64,000 nt of DNA from Agelaius tricolor (GCA_023055355.1 JALJCS010000012.1:12808501-12872500), one strand, 5' to 3'. Numbered from the stretch's first letter, positions 38,600 to 52,170 are shown. Translations and numbers: made by a program. Notes: generated from the sequence alone by a model not told the origin.

Positions 38600-41500
38600 A
38601 GGTGTTTACTTTGGCTGGAAAATTACTGAGCACCTTGAACAGCTGGGAGCAGCAGTTTCTCTAGAGAAGGAAAATGAGCCACAAAAGGTGCAGCAGATCA
38701 GGATGGTTTCTGCTTTCTTGCATAGAGGAGCTGAGCTGTGGCTGGCTGGGGACCCTACAAATAATGATGAGGTGAAACAGGGGAGGAAGGCAAGGCATGA
38801 TGTGAAAGACAAAGGTTTGTTTTCTTCTTGGAAAATGAGGAGTTGCAACCTCTTGGGTTGCATTTCAGAGATGGAGCCAGATGGACAAATCAGGGCTTCT
38901 GTAGCTGCTGTCCCCTGCATGACAAAGGGGTCGAGTTAGTGCAGAGCTTTGTTATCTCAGAAGTGTGTGAAATACTTCAAAAAGAGGAATTATATGATTT
39001 GCAGACTTGAAATAGGTTGTGAAAGTCTGAAGACAAGATGGAAATAGCAAGATGTCCCTACTTCTGTGTAACATGAATTAATTAAGACCAATTTAGTGGT
39101 AGTTTTATTTGAGAACTTGACAGTAATTGCAGTGGTTAGAATAAGGTGAGAGCAAAGCAATGAACCCAGTGACAAAGGATTTGAGAAGTCAAAAAAGAGA
39201 GTCTTGAATAAAATACCCACACATAATGAAGAGCCTGGGTCCAAAATCCAGGTGAGATAATTTGGTTATTTTCTGTGATGTAAAGACAAAGGCAGCAACC
39301 ATCAGATGGAAAAGTAACATGTCTTCAGCACACCTTTTGTATTTCCCTTCTCTCAGCCATTTTGAACTGAACATCAAATGTTTTCTGTTCTCTTGATCAA
39401 AAGGAGAGTTGTTACATTGGGATAAAGCATTTCCCAGTATTTATCCTTGTAAAGTGAAATATAGGGCTAACTGTTGTAAAGTCTCAGAAAATTAAGTTTA
39501 GTTTCTCCTGGCACGACCTTGTCTAACAGGATGGGCATCTGTATCATGATGTTATAGTGTCCTCAGGAGAGAGATGCCTGGTTTTACAGCAGGAGAGCTA
39601 CTTCCAAGGTGAAGGATGTTCAATACTGAGTCATAAATTCAGCAAGCCTACTCTGTCACAAGAAACAAATTCAATTTTACAGTAAAAATTGTACACTGAG
39701 TATCTGTGCTTCTAAAATGAAGATGGGCTGGTGATAAATGAGATCAGGGCAATAGATGTCAGATCCTCTAAATTATATGGACTAGACTGCAGATAGTACC
39801 AGACACACACCTTGAAGTGAAAGGAAATGAGAGTGTATCCACTTCTATTAATATTTGTGCGCTAAGCATCTTTTAATTTGTGTGTGTGAAACAAATGAAA
39901 AAGCTTCACCTTTCCCCTGCAGTGCCCAGCCCTGGCTCACAGGAGGGACAGGATTTGCTGACCAATGTCAGAATGGCCACTGGCACATTTCTGCCCCTTC
40001 ACAAGGAGCTGGAGTGCCACTCAGACACCCCATGGTCAGTCTGCCTCCCCTCCTTGCCAGCCTGCAAACAAGCCCTTGCTCAGGCTGTGCCAAGAACCAG
40101 TTTTAACCTCCCAGTACCATGAATTACTTTTTAACATTTTTCCCTGATGATTTAGCCCTTGAAAGCTAAGCTCGTAAGGTACATCATTTAAACATGATTT
40201 CAAACTAGAAATAATGTTTCAGTAATATCTTATTAGAACTAATAACTCACTCTATAATGAAATTTTAACTCCACCAACAGTCAAACTGAATTAATACAGA
40301 GGAGCAGAGATACTCAAACAGAAAACTCCAATTATTTCACTTTCTCTTATCTGTAAAATGCAATAATTTCCCCTTATTAAGGCCGTATATTTCAGAGGAA
40401 TTAAAATTTTTACACAATGAATAATAACTGAAAATATCACTGTTTCTTGGATATTTTCAGTGAGAGAACTATTGAGCAAATCTTTCCCTGGGAGAAGTAG
40501 ATGCAGAAAACTAAAAAAGCACAGTGTGCCATCTGTAGTAGGAAAATGTTGATACTGGCTTCACAGATATTTATTATAAATACACAGGAACAGATTTTTG
40601 CATTTGGTTTGAAAATTTTAGCATTGAGATAAATTCAGTGAAATGGATTCTTGGACTCACTGTGTTGCACTGTGTCCTGGACTTCTGGTAATGTTATACT
40701 TAATAAGGTTTTCTGATTTACATCTACCCAGAGATGCAAGAGATTGCCAAAGATCCTCAACCTGCACTAATCAGTGCAGATGTTGGGTGATTTCAGAGAC
40801 AAATCTCTCTTGGGAGTGGCCATGTCCGTGTGCTGCTGTTGTGAATCATCTTTAAAGCCTTCTCCACTGAGTGTGAAGGACATCCTCTCAATTAAGGGGT
40901 TTGGTGGTTTGCTTAAGTCAACCCTGCTGGGTTCAGCAGGTTTGTACTGAGGAGAAAGTCTGCTGGATTTCAAGATACTGCCATTAAAGGTAAATCTGAC
41001 TGAATTTCTTCCTCAAAAACATCCTTTCTTTAAAATGTGCTTATGTGTGTTTTCTGTGAAGAGTTTTCTACAGGTTACAAAAGTTGAGGGAAATGCCCCC
41101 ATCCCTTTCTTCCCATTAATTTCTGTTTCAAAAAGGATGGACAATAAACCCCTCCAATCCTGCTGGATAAGTCATATGAAATATGACTTAAACTCTTTCC
41201 TGAGTTATTTGACCTCCTGACAAAACAGAGTTGCTCAGTGTGCACTCAGAGCAGGGTGCATCCAGGCCATGAGGCTCCAGTCAGTGATGATTGCTGAGTC
41301 CTACAGGCAGGACACATGGATGCTCTCTAATAGAGAAACCAAGAGAAGGGGAAAGGCACAGTTTGGGATGACAGGGAGCTTCCCCTTCATGTGTTGGGCC
41401 TCTTAGAACTTCTCATAACCACAACAGGTTATTCTCAGCCTTGATCTTGTAAACTGTCCAATAACTCTAATTGTGTGTTTGACACCGGGTACATGCAGCA

Positions 41501-44500
41501 CAGCCAGGCTGTGTTCCAAGAAATTGATGAGTAACCCAGGAATGTACAAAGGAAAAAAAAAACCACACAAAAAAGAGCAATTTTATATATTTTAATTAGG
41601 CAGAATAAAATCTGACTAAGAACAATTTAGTCACCTGAACTGCCATTGCTGAGAATTACCTTACAAAATTCATGACTGTCCTTATGGGCTATGTTCTAAA
41701 TAAACTGATAGAAAAATAGGGAACAAAATGTGAGTATGCTTCCCATGCATCTCTCACATCTATACAAGCAGCAGCAAAGCTCTTGGAAATGGAATGATCC
41801 CAGGGGTCAGACTTTCTGATGACCAAGATCTCCCAGCAGCAACACACCTGTGATTTGGTGAAAACTGAAAGACCATCAGGGTGAGCACATAGCAGAATTA
41901 TCCTTGGTTATTAAGAATATATGATATTTTTGGTGTGTCTGTGTGTGTAATAATTGAAGAATATTATGATGCTGAAACCTCAGAGTTGCTGGTGAATGCT
42001 TTCCTGGTATTATGGGAAGACTCAGAGGTTAAAAATCTCAATCTTGATCTGAATTTCCCTAACTTTCAGAAAAATCTTATAGCTCTGCTATATATATATA
42101 TATTTATATGTTAAAACTTTCAACTCTGCTATTTAACTTGTGTTTAAATTCTTAAAGTACATGTTCTCTGTGTGGAAATTTTAGATTTTGTTTAAATAAA
42201 ATCAAATCAAACTGTTTATGAGAAAGGGAAGAGACATTACCTAAATTGCTCTTTTTTATTTTGCTTTGTAAGTGAACAGAAATAAACATGTTAAAATAGC
42301 ATGTTTCATTGTAACGGGAAGAAAGAGGGATGAATATAATTTCCTCAGGAAGAAAATGCTATTTATACTACCAGATGTTGAAATTATGCACACTAAAACT
42401 TTTTTCTGCTAATTCAACTTCTTAGCAGTAAATCCTCTTTGTGAGTAGTTAAAGTGAACTTTCTTCAGTGGCCCACATGGGTTAACGTGACAAAACAGCA
42501 CAAATTGCAAATGTGTTACTTATAATTCAACACCCAAAATGCTGGAAATAACCAAATTTTTGAGAAAAAAATACTTAATATTTTTAATTATTTTAGTAAA
42601 GAATTGTGGTCCAAAGGTTATTTGTAATTGCTTTTGGTGAGTTTACTTTATATTATATTTTCCCCCTTTACTTATTTTTAAATGTCTTCAGAAATGGAGA
42701 AGAAAAACTTGTTCCAGTGAAGTGAAACTAAGCTAATACAAAAGTATTATGAATTAATGAAATCAATTAAGAGTTTGTGTTATAACTTCTAAAAGAAAAG
42801 TGATTCAGAAATGTTTTACACATTTTCAGAGGATTGTTGGATGTTTCCAAAATGCAGGAAGCTTAACAAACAGAAAAAATGGCCATGGGCTGGCCCTGTC
42901 CATGTGTGCAAGCTTTTAGAAGTGTGTAATATCCATTTAAAAATTAGTATTCCTGTGAAAAGAAACAGGGTTCAATTCAGATTCGAGGGATGCCTGGTGC
43001 CATAATTTTGTTCAGAACCTGTTTGTTTTTTTTTTTTTCCATTCCATGAATAGTAGAGTTTAATGGAATTAGAAAAGAGTAAAAAGCTTGATTGTAATGA
43101 AAATAATTGTCAGTATATCAAGTTAGTGCAATTAAAATCTAGATACATAAATAATATGCTGTTCTAATTAAAAAGAGGGGTTTTTTTTTCTTCAGAATGC
43201 ACATACTAAGATGGTTCTTTTTTGTATACTAATTTTTAAGATTAATTGTAAATGTAGGCCACTCCACACTGAGTAAAGTATAAACAATATTTTTTTTTAT
43301 TTTACTAAACTAAATCTTCAGCAGTTACCCAATGGTCTTGTTTATTTTTCATACTGCAGTTATTTATTTTTTTGTGTGTGTATGTCTGCACTATCTTCAT
43401 TAATACTCCACCTGTTTTGGCTGGTTAATATTTATAGCAGTAAGTCATCATTTCCTGATTGATAAGTGATTGAACTACTTCAGAGTATTTTATTTAGTCA
43501 GAGCTCCATTTTTAGGACCAGTTGTCTATTAAAGTGTGCAGGAGACTACACAGGAGGAGAGAGGGAACATGGAACTAGAAAGCACAGACACCACTCCCTG
43601 CAGAGCCTTGTTCGTGCATGGGGGATTTGTCTGGCATGGCTCATGGCAAGATGAAGTGTGAGCTATGGTGGATTTACCTCAGTGCCCTGGGGGCTGCCAC
43701 CATGGCAGGTGACACTGCCACCCTTCTCCAGGCCCAGCTGCATCGTTCAGGACAGAGCCCATGAGCAGCACAGCTTCTTCTGAACTTGGAGAATTCCGTA
43801 ACAGCACAAATTGGACAAGTGGTGAAGGTTTTTGCAGTGCACCAAAATTGACTTTCTAGATGCATTACTTGAATGTGCTAACAGATTTAACTATTTAAAG
43901 GGTAATTTTTCTGTCAAAAATCAACATTTTAAAAGGTTGTAGAACAAATTAGTGGCTCTCTGCTTATTTTTATCTCCATTCTGTAAAGTTTATTGATTAA
44001 GTAGTGTAGTGATGGACATTATAGAGAGAGGAAGACATACTTTGTTTTCAAAAGTTCATGGAATTATAGGCATGAGAAGTGCAATGGTTTTTTATATTGA
44101 GTTGGTAATGAACCTTTAAGTACAAGATTGCTGTCATGCATACAAGTTATATACTTTTTCACATTCATAAGTCAATAATCATACTCTGATCTCTAGTTCT
44201 GATCTCCTGCTGAAAAAGCACTTAAGTGCTAATTTGCATTGCTAAAACTAGAGATTTTTTTGTATCGGTTACATTGACTTGAGCCAAGGAAATATAGGTT
44301 TGAAATGTTCCCAGAGCCTCACATGCTACAGCATTACAACTTCTGGTACATTGCAAATGAGACAGGTTAGCAGACAGGGAGTACAAGAGATGCTTGAGGA
44401 CAATTCAGATTCAGACACAGCTGAAAGGCATAAAAAGAGAAAGATTTCTTTATTTTTGGTGCATTCCATGACCAGCATGGACTGGGTTTGCAAAACAGAC

Positions 44501-45607
44501 CTGTCAGCTTTGTGTGGGAGGCAGGGATGCCAAGATGGTAACAGTAAAGAGGTTCCTAGTTTGCAGAAGGAAGAGTTGACCTATATTGACTCTCTACATG
44601 TATTTTTATTTCAATTCATGAAAGTTTGAAGCAAATGGAAAAGGTAGAGATAGGCTGAAACTAAACTAAGAATGAGGATGCTGAACACTGTGTGCCATGG
44701 GAGTCTGCACTGTCCCTTGTTAATAAATGTCTGCTCTCTGTGGGGAGCTCTCAAAATGAAACCTTTCCCTTCTGTTAACCAAAAAAAAGAAATAATAATA
44801 AAGAATTGACCCACTGCTCATCCAGTGTTCTGAAGGATTTTATCCTTGAACACTCTAGACTCCATTGAGTGCATAAAGACTTCAGCTGGTTGCCTTTTCT
44901 AGTCAGACTGAAGCCCAGGTGCTAAGGCCAGCACTCCTGTGGAGAACAGGGAGATTCCTGCTGTGGTATTCCCTAGCAATGTGGTGCTAAGGAGCTCAGC
45001 TGGAAAACATTTCACTCAGAGAGCAATTTGTCATTAAAACTGAAGCAGAGAAAGCTAAGGTTAAATGAAAAGCATTGAAGCTCTTATCAGGATAGGCAAC
45101 ATATTTTTCACGTTGGAAAAGCATGTTTAGACATTGAGTAACTGCTGTATTGGGTTCTCATAGTGTACTGTAAATGCAGGTAAGCTTGATAAGCAGAGAC
45201 ACATCTGCTGAATAAGAATGTGGCTTACAATTTTTTTCCTGAGGTAATGACTGCCTATTCACCCTCCCCTTCCTCAGCAGCATCTGTAAGACTTCTCCTC
45301 CATCCCATGCACAGTGACAGTGCAAGTTGTTCTGTTTATTATTCTTGTACTGCCAACACTGCGCCTGTCATCTCTGGTGATGTATGGCCTTACCTTAGTG
45401 GTGGTTAATCTAATGATGAGCTAACTCCCTGCAGGTTACAGGCACCATTTTCTGTGTTTCTAGCAGCCAGCATCAAATGGTGATGAATAAATTGGGCTTT
45501 CCTCACTCTCCTGACTATGTGTGCATTTACAGAGGGGGAAAATTATAGGTATAGCTTCAAAAATAGTGAATTCCTGGCAAGGCATCCTTGGTGTCTTTTG
45601 TACCTCA
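38600..45607. other. Noncoding AT-rich stretch
   Basis: A GC-richer patch at 39,915-40,110 has three overlapping short frames. A TA microsatellite lies at 42,089 and T13 at 43,026. A 116-codon frame at 44,279-44,629 starts at TTG and shows no family resemblance. Confidence 0.55.
42089..42103. repeat. (TA)n microsatellite
   Basis: Seven TA units run into 'tttatatg' in AT-rich DNA. Confidence 0.9.
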
Positions 45608-45632
45608 TTCTACAATTGGAACAATTGTAGAA
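45608..45632. repeat. Perfect inverted repeat, 11-base arms, 3-base spacer
   Basis: TTCTACAATTG, spacer gaa, CAATTGTAGAA. The arms are exactly complementary. It ends about 205 bases left of the CR1 tail at 45,838. Confidence 0.95.
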
Positions 45633-45837
45633 GACAATATTGGAATGAGAATGAATTAATTCAGGAGAGTGACAAAATCCAAGGGTGGCTCCAGGACTGA
45701 AGGTCCTCAAGTGAGAAGTAAAATCAAGATTCATCACTTAAATATCTCACACCAAAGCCTGTTGAACACTTAAAACATTCAATCAACCCAAAACTGCATT
45801 TTTCAGAAGTGAGACTATTTGACTAAAGACATCTGCT

Positions 45838-46244
45838 CTATAAGACAGGCTGAGGGAACTGGAATTGTTCAGCCTGGATAAGAGAAGTCTCCAAGGAGAC
45901 CTTGGAGCCCCTTCCAAAACCTAAAGGAGCTACAGGAAAGCTGGAGAAGGGCTTTTTACAAGGGCAGGTAGTGACAGGACAATGGGAATTGGTTTCAAAC
46001 TGAAAGAGAGAGTGGGTTTAGATTAGATATAAAGATAAAATTCTTCCCTGTGAGGGTGCTGAGGCCCTGGTACAGGTGCCCAGTGAAGCTGTGGCTGCTC
46101 CATCCCTGGCAGTGTTCAAGGCCAGGCTGGATGAGTTCTGAGCAACCTGGGACAGTGGAAGGTGTCCCTGCCCTTGGCAGGGCAGGTGGAACACAAGATG
46201 ATCTTTAAGGTCTCCTCCAACCCAAACTATGCTGTTATTCCATA
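45838..46244 (+). mobile_element. CR1 LINE 3' end (about 400 bases)
   Basis: The sequence begins 'aggctgagggaactgg' and 'ttgttcagcctggataagag', standard CR1 text at the end of ORF2. It passes through the 'gtgacaggacaatgggaat' and 'ccctggcagtgttcaagg' blocks and ends 'gatctttaaggtctcctcc', 'aacccaaactatgctgttat'. The wording 'gtgtccctgcccttggcag' is characteristic of passerine-type CR1. It is 5' truncated, as nearly all CR1 copies are. The terminal 8-base repeat (ATTCTATG-like) is degraded to 'gttattccat'. It contains no gene. Confidence 0.92.
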
Positions 46245-48680
46245 ATTAATTTCTATTTTGGCTGAATTTGGCTGAATTTTCTGCTTTTGAGGATGTTTTT
46301 AATGTTTTCCTTTATCTCATCTATTTCTGCTACAAACTTTCTGTTCTGTAATTATACTAGAGATGTTTAAACTAAATCTCAAATATTCCAAACCATATGA
46401 AAAGTGCAAGTATTTTGAAATGGAAATTTTAAAATGTTTATATTCTAAATTTGATAAGACTACTTAGATTATATAGTAATAAATTTATTGCCAGATTCAA
46501 GTTATCTCCTGGTCCAAATGCCTCACCCAGTGTGTTCTGGTGAACATGTGGTTTTTAATGTCTATGCACTTCACAGAAGTTTATTCACATATATATTTTA
46601 AATAAGGTTTATACTTAAGAATTTCACAGTCATGTCGTACACATTTTATTAGCAGCAAAAATTAGATAGAAATAATGGAACTATTTTTGATGAGGTGTTT
46701 TCTCAGATTTAGCTACCCATTCTTTTCTCTTACACTTTTTAAGACTGGTCTGTTTTAGTACCTTTGTTAATTGGATTTCTTGAGTGTTTTCATGTTTCCA
46801 TTTCCCCTATGATCCCAATGCAAAAAATGAAACTTTGGACCTTTAAGCTGGCTTTTTTTTTTAACAACCAAGCAGGATTGTATGTAGATTAAGATTAATG
46901 AATTAAATTATTCTATTTTAATTGCATTTTATGCTAAGGGGCTTTCTTTGCATAAATCAAGTAAGGACTACAACAATGTGGTTTAAACCCTTCAGAAATC
47001 TGATGAAGACAGCAATTCTGCAATTTATTTCTAATTGAATGGCTTAGAAAACCACTTCAATTCTCATTCTCTAATAACCTGGTCAAGGAGGTCAGGAAGC
47101 TACAAGATAGAATGTACAGCATGGGCTGAGTATTTTAGGGAGTAAAACAACTCAATTCACAGTGTTTCAGTGCTGATGTTTCCTATATCCCCATAACAAG
47201 CTCAGACAAGGAAAGCTGTAAAATCTCATCCATTTTAAGTTATTGTAGTTTATACCTCCCAAAGACCATTGGGATAGTAGGTTCAGTCAGACAAGGCAGA
47301 AGTCCCCAAATAAATAATTTATTCCTCAGCCTGGTACAGAGTTCCTGTAAGAGCTGAGAAAAGGAAGGCTGCTCTAACAGCCTGGGGTACAGTGCAGAGG
47401 TCCCTACACGTCCCTGAGGTGCACCCAGGTTTGTGGGGCACACTTTATCCCTTGTCAGACAGCTACTGAAGAAATAGATCCTGGGAGTTTTTCTCTTGTC
47501 TGTAATAATCCCTTAGACCTCCAACACCAGGAAAGCCTTTTCTTCTTTCCTGAAGTAAACATGCAGAAATCAATATTGGTTTTTGCAACTCTTCGTAGGA
47601 GATACTTAAACAAAATCTGTTCTGCCTTGACCCAAAGTATTTACTCTGTGTTGTGGACAACATGGAAGAAACCTCCAGAGGACTCTTTAGTTTGAATATA
47701 TTTAAAGGGAACAGATGAAATCTGACTGCAAACAACTGATCCTCAAAACTGGGTTATAAATACTCCAATACTTCCCAGTGATATGAGCAATATGACCTTT
47801 CCAGATTAATGTGTTCTTGTCTTTGCAAACAGCCCTGTTTATGGCTGACCCAATTAATTAAGAGCTCATTAATCTGAGATCTAAATTGTTAGGGGAAGAT
47901 TAGAGTTTTCTTTACAGCCATCTCTATGCTTCTCTATTATTTTAGATAAATATAATCAGACCTCTTGGGACAGATGCACAGCTGATTTAGATTTACAATT
48001 AGAACAGGGCTTTTGCTGGTGAGGGTAAATGACGAACAAAGCACAGGAATGAAAAGCCAGGAGCATTTTCAGCCCTTACTGCTGGAGTTGCCTCAATCTC
48101 TGAATTTCCCAGTCTGAAAACTGGGAACAATTCAAAGAGTAAGCCTCACTGGATATTTTCTCTTCTGACTTAGAGACTCAAGCCCTAAGCCAAATGCAAG
48201 AATTATCTGGTTTTAAAGGGAGGAAGCCTTCAATGGTGCAGCAGTGCAGGCAAGGACAGAGCCCTTAATGGCCCCACTCCAGAATCCATTTTTCCTCTCC
48301 CCCTTTGGACTCTGTGCTAAGGAAACCCCATCCTTAACTCTGCCTATCTGTTTCTCCTGCAGGAGATCACAGTGACCCGGAACAGACCAAGGTGTTGACT
48401 CCAGAGGGGCACAGAGCTCAGGACTGCTGGAAAAGGCTGTCAAAGCACCCTGATGTTAAGGTGTGAAACGGCTGATTATACCAAAAAATTTACTGGAAAA
48501 TAATCACCTCTTCTCTGATAACTATTTAAAGTTGGAAGATTCCCAATACTAGTATCTACTCTTTTCTGTATGGTTTAGTTACATTTTAGATCCATTATAG
48601 GGAGGAAAGCTTTCAAAAGTGTTTTCTTATGAAACTGTATCATGAGGCATAAATTATATTAATAGGAATTAATATAATTC
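46245..48680. other. Noncoding AT-rich stretch right of the CR1 tail
   Basis: A 10-base duplication (ttggctgaat twice) lies at 46,258-46,280 just after the CR1 end. The homeodomain-rich block at 47.8-48.0 kb is listed separately. No gene was seen. Confidence 0.55.
47820..47995. promoter_or_regulatory. Possible conserved noncoding element, homeodomain-rich
   Basis: It holds CCAATTAATTAAGAGC, CTCATTAATCTGAG, AAATTGTTAGG and TTTACAATTAGAAC within 170 bases, plus a forkhead-like word CTGTTTATGG. No open frame or repeat is recognised. Confidence 0.22.
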
Positions 48681-48754
48681 TGTTTATATTTATTCTTAAT
48701 TGTCTTAAAATGTCTAAACAATCTTAACTAACTAAAAATGTGCGGAGAGGAGAC
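48681..48754 (+). repeat. Unassigned dispersed repeat, copy 1
   Basis: Seventy-four bases from 'tgtttatatttattc' to 'gtgcggagaggagac' match a second segment at 49,861-49,933 at roughly 88 percent identity with one gap. The core is 'gtcttaaaatgt', then 'aatcttaactaac', then 'taaaaatgtg'. A weaker resemblance continues about 30 bases further if an 18-base indel is allowed. Both copies are in direct orientation 1.18 kb apart. It is not CR1 and I cannot name the family. It could be the end of an old LTR or DNA transposon. Confidence 0.7.
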
Positions 48755-49860
48755 AAATCCAAAGAAATTGTGATGTAGATCCCTTCTATCATTTTTATTA
48801 GACTAAACAGCATATACATTATAGAAAACAGCATATGTATGTTTTTCTTGTAGTTTATCCGTCTATAAGTTTATTCAGTTTCTTCTGTAAAATCTAGAAT
48901 AAAGCTACTGGTGCCAGGGCCCCATTCATGTTAAATTTCATTTCTCTGATGACAGGTGCAGCTATGTTCAGAATGCGAGTGCTGATCCCAAAGGACAATA
49001 CACTCCATGTGCAAATAGAATAAAAGACACTCCAACAACACATGCATGCCAAATAACATCACAACAGGTTCTTGCAATGGGTCAGGCTGTGCACAGAGGG
49101 CTTTGAGGATTTTTGCTGAAGCAGTAACTGGCCCTGTCAGATATATCTTTTGACAACCATGATGTTCCTACTTTGTCTTGATTCAGGAGAGCATTGCTCC
49201 AAGTGCATGCAAAACATGACAAGGGATTGTAACAAGTTACAGATTAAAATACTTTTAAATTAAAATTGAATGTGGAGAGGATTAAAATTGGAAGCTAGAA
49301 ATATGAGAGAGATCAGGGCATATTTAACATCACCTCTTTAAACCCCAGCCTTATATAATGCTGGGCTGCCACAAGCTCTTTGTGAGCAGTGACATTTTAA
49401 GAAAAGCTTCTGTCCATTTCTTTTCCCATTTACCCTGCAGAATGCTTGCTTTTCCCTGTGCCCTTTTCAAGCAGACTGGCATTAATAAAATATGGGGAAA
49501 CAGTGAAAAATGCAGAGTAGGAAAAGGAAACAAGTTTGTAAAAGTGCTAAAAACCTTAGCTCGTGAGGCATAGCTCCTGATGGAAAATTTCTGGCATTTG
49601 TTGCTGAGGTGCTGTCCCATGGAAGTGAATATCTGACCTCAGTGCAAGGTGGAAGGCTGACACTAATAGTTTAATTATGCATTAAAATCTGGATACAACT
49701 TGGTTCAACCAGACATATCCAGGAATATTGACCAGCTCATAGATACTTGGTCCCTGGCAGTGCAAGCGTCAGGGAAAAATATTATCTTAGTTGAATTGCC
49801 CTGGACACTGTACTGAGGAGGAATAAAGACCCTCCCTGAAAGTGAGACTTCATTTAAGTT

Positions 49861-49933
49861 TGTCTATATTAATTCTAATGGTCTTAAAATGTTTAAAAAA
49901 TCTTAACTAGATAAAAATGTGTGGAGAGGAGAT
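49861..49933 (+). repeat. Unassigned dispersed repeat, copy 2
   Basis: Partner of the segment at 48,681-48,754. It starts 'tgtctatattaattc' and ends 'gtgtggagaggagat'. Sequence to the left differs completely from copy 1, so this is not simply a large tandem duplication. To the right the two share 'gatgt', 'gatc' and a pyrimidine run after an 18-base length difference. Confidence 0.7.
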
Positions 49934-50625
49934 GATGTGTGGAGATCTCTTTCCTTTCTTATCCTAAGCGAATGATAACAAATTGCAAAGACAAATAAAC
50001 CTAGAAAATATTTTAGAAAATCTTCCCATGTTAGGAAGATATTAAAATGAAAACCCACCCCTTCTCCAACATGTATTTCAACCAGTAGGACTACTCAAGA
50101 AATAAGATTTGTCTCAAACTTAGAAATTAATTCACATCTGGCCCTTAGCAAAACTGCAGATCTGTTAGTAGCTTCCAGAAATCCTCTCAAGCAATCATTC
50201 AAACAGCATTTCTATCTAGAAAATGTTTCCTGCATCCTACCATTTACTTCCACATAGTTGAAAAAGAGGTTTGAGTTAATAGAGACAACAATATAAGTTA
50301 CTTTAGTACTAACATAAAAATACTTAGCTGTTTCTTGAGTGGCTATAGCTTGAGAAAACCATTGCTTTTATGGAACATTCCTTCCTGTCTTGTGATTTGC
50401 AAATGCCTTATTTTGCTTTACACATAGCACTGCTGGTGCTTATACAATTATTAAGGATTGCAACTGACCCTCCCAATTATGACTGGATACAAGAAAGTCT
50501 CTATGTTATAAATCACATATTGTTTTTAGAAAACGAGTGAGAGTTTTGTCACTGGCCATATTAGAAGTTTAACTTATTCCTACAAGAATATTATGTTGCA
50601 CAGGTGAAGGAGTTTCTGGATGCAA

Positions 50626-50715
50626 TCAGTTATAGCAGCCCTGCTTGAGCTGGGGTGGTTGGACAAGGAGATCTCCATAAATGCCTTCCACCCTCAGCCA
50701 TTCTGTGATTCTGTG
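50626..50715 (+). mobile_element. CR1 LINE 3' stub (about 90 bases)
   Basis: Only the extreme 3' end is present: 'ccctgcttgagctggggtgg', 'ggacaaggagatctccata', 'ccttccaccctcagccattc', ending in two copies of the CR1 terminal repeat (attctgtg attctgtg). This is a severely 5'-truncated insertion. The intact terminal repeats suggest the copy is not very old. Confidence 0.85.
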
Positions 50716-50944
50716 AAGTATGGCCTATCAAAAAGGAAAATTTAATTAATGGTAGCCAAAACTGATGGCATATTACAATTTTGATAAAAAATATCCCCCT
50801 TCAATTCCAACTTTGTCAATGTCAAAACTTTAGAGTTTAAGCAATGTTCAGATATTATAGGCTTGCAAAGTGTAGGGCTGTTTGAAAAGACAGTAAAATC
50901 CTTACATGTTACATTCTGGAGGTGGGTTTGCACCAGCATAAATC

Positions 50945-51085
50945 ATGTCATTTGACTTAATTATACAGAAGGAGTGCTTACTGTTATTATCTGATTATTA
51001 ACCCCTGTGTGAGGTATTTACATCTCAGTCTTGAGTAATTATCATAATGAGTACCTGCCTGTTGTGGTAATAATTAAGTAGAAAA
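50945..51085. promoter_or_regulatory. Possible conserved noncoding element right of a CR1 stub
   Basis: ACTTAATTATAC, TCTGATTATTAACCCC, TGAGTAATTATCATAATGAG and GGTAATAATTAAGTAG occur in about 140 bases, a dense set of homeodomain-like cores. It starts 230 bases right of the CR1 stub that ends at 50,715. Confidence 0.2.
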
Positions 51086-52019
51086 GCCAGCAACAAAATA
51101 ATAAGATTTTTAATATACTTTTTAGGTCAGACATAATGAGAGTGAGAAGTGTAATAGTGGGTCTTGAACAGAAGGTAAATTAGATTAAGTTTTAAGAGGC
51201 CATTTTTTTTTTTTCACTTACAGATATTTACTTTTTGTCAACAGAAAGCTAAAAATGTTTAGGAACAAAATAAACAAAATAAAATAAAAGGCCTGTTTGT
51301 AATGCATGGGACTTGTTGACAAGGCAGCAGAGGAAGGAAGGGTCTGTGTACACTGGCCCACGCTGTGCCACCATTCCCCCAGGTGCTGGGCACTGCCCAG
51401 CCAACCCTCACAGGTGGGAAATGTCACCCTCCATTTCCACTCCTGGCACTGCAGCAGTTTCCAACAACTGATGAGTAACATCAGGAGAAAAATTTTAAAA
51501 TCAATTGGATTCTTCATCACCTGGAGTTATGGATAGCTAATGTTTAGTCAAACATGGAATATACTCTCAACCTAGCACCAGAGTAATAAATATCATGTAA
51601 AGCTGTTCCAACAGGGTGATCTCCATAGGGACATGAGGGAAGTTTGCTGACTTTGGGCATTGGAAGTTAGATTCAATAATGCTCTAAGAAATTTACTTCA
51701 AGGTACTAATATTGCAAATGTTAGTGCACAGCATATGGCTCTGATCTGAAAGTCCTGGAGCATGAGCTCATTTTCATTGAGTGGTCCTGTGGGATGAACA
51801 TCTTAAATTCATCTGGCATTCTGCAGCTGGTGTACATTTTGGAGGATTACTTGTAAGTGTTCCTTTTGCCAGCATATTAAACTACTGCTGCATCACATTA
51901 ATTTCTCTGTCCTTAATCACAAATTAAGCATTTTTTTTTCACTAAAATTTCTTAGTATGCTCTGCTCTCTTCTCAGTGCTGACCCACTGATGGACATATA
52001 ATAGCCCCTAGGAGATAAA

Positions 52020-52170
52020 GCCATGGACTGCATGAAATCATAGTCTTTAGAAGACCAGATAGCCTTTAGAGATTTCATTGGTTTTCTCTGAGCTTCCTTG
52101 ATTTTGTTTAGAGCTAATTATCAGCTCTTCATCTGAAGACAACTGAAAGCAACGCTTTCAAGTCACATTA
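52020..52170. promoter_or_regulatory. Possible conserved noncoding element
   Basis: It contains GAGCTAATTATCAGCTC (12109-type homeodomain core TAATTA flanked by the inverted pair GAGCT/AGCTC) near 52,110-52,127, with CATCTGAAG just right of it and TTCATTGGTTT (reversed CCAAT-like) to the left. No coding frame is seen. Confidence 0.2.
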
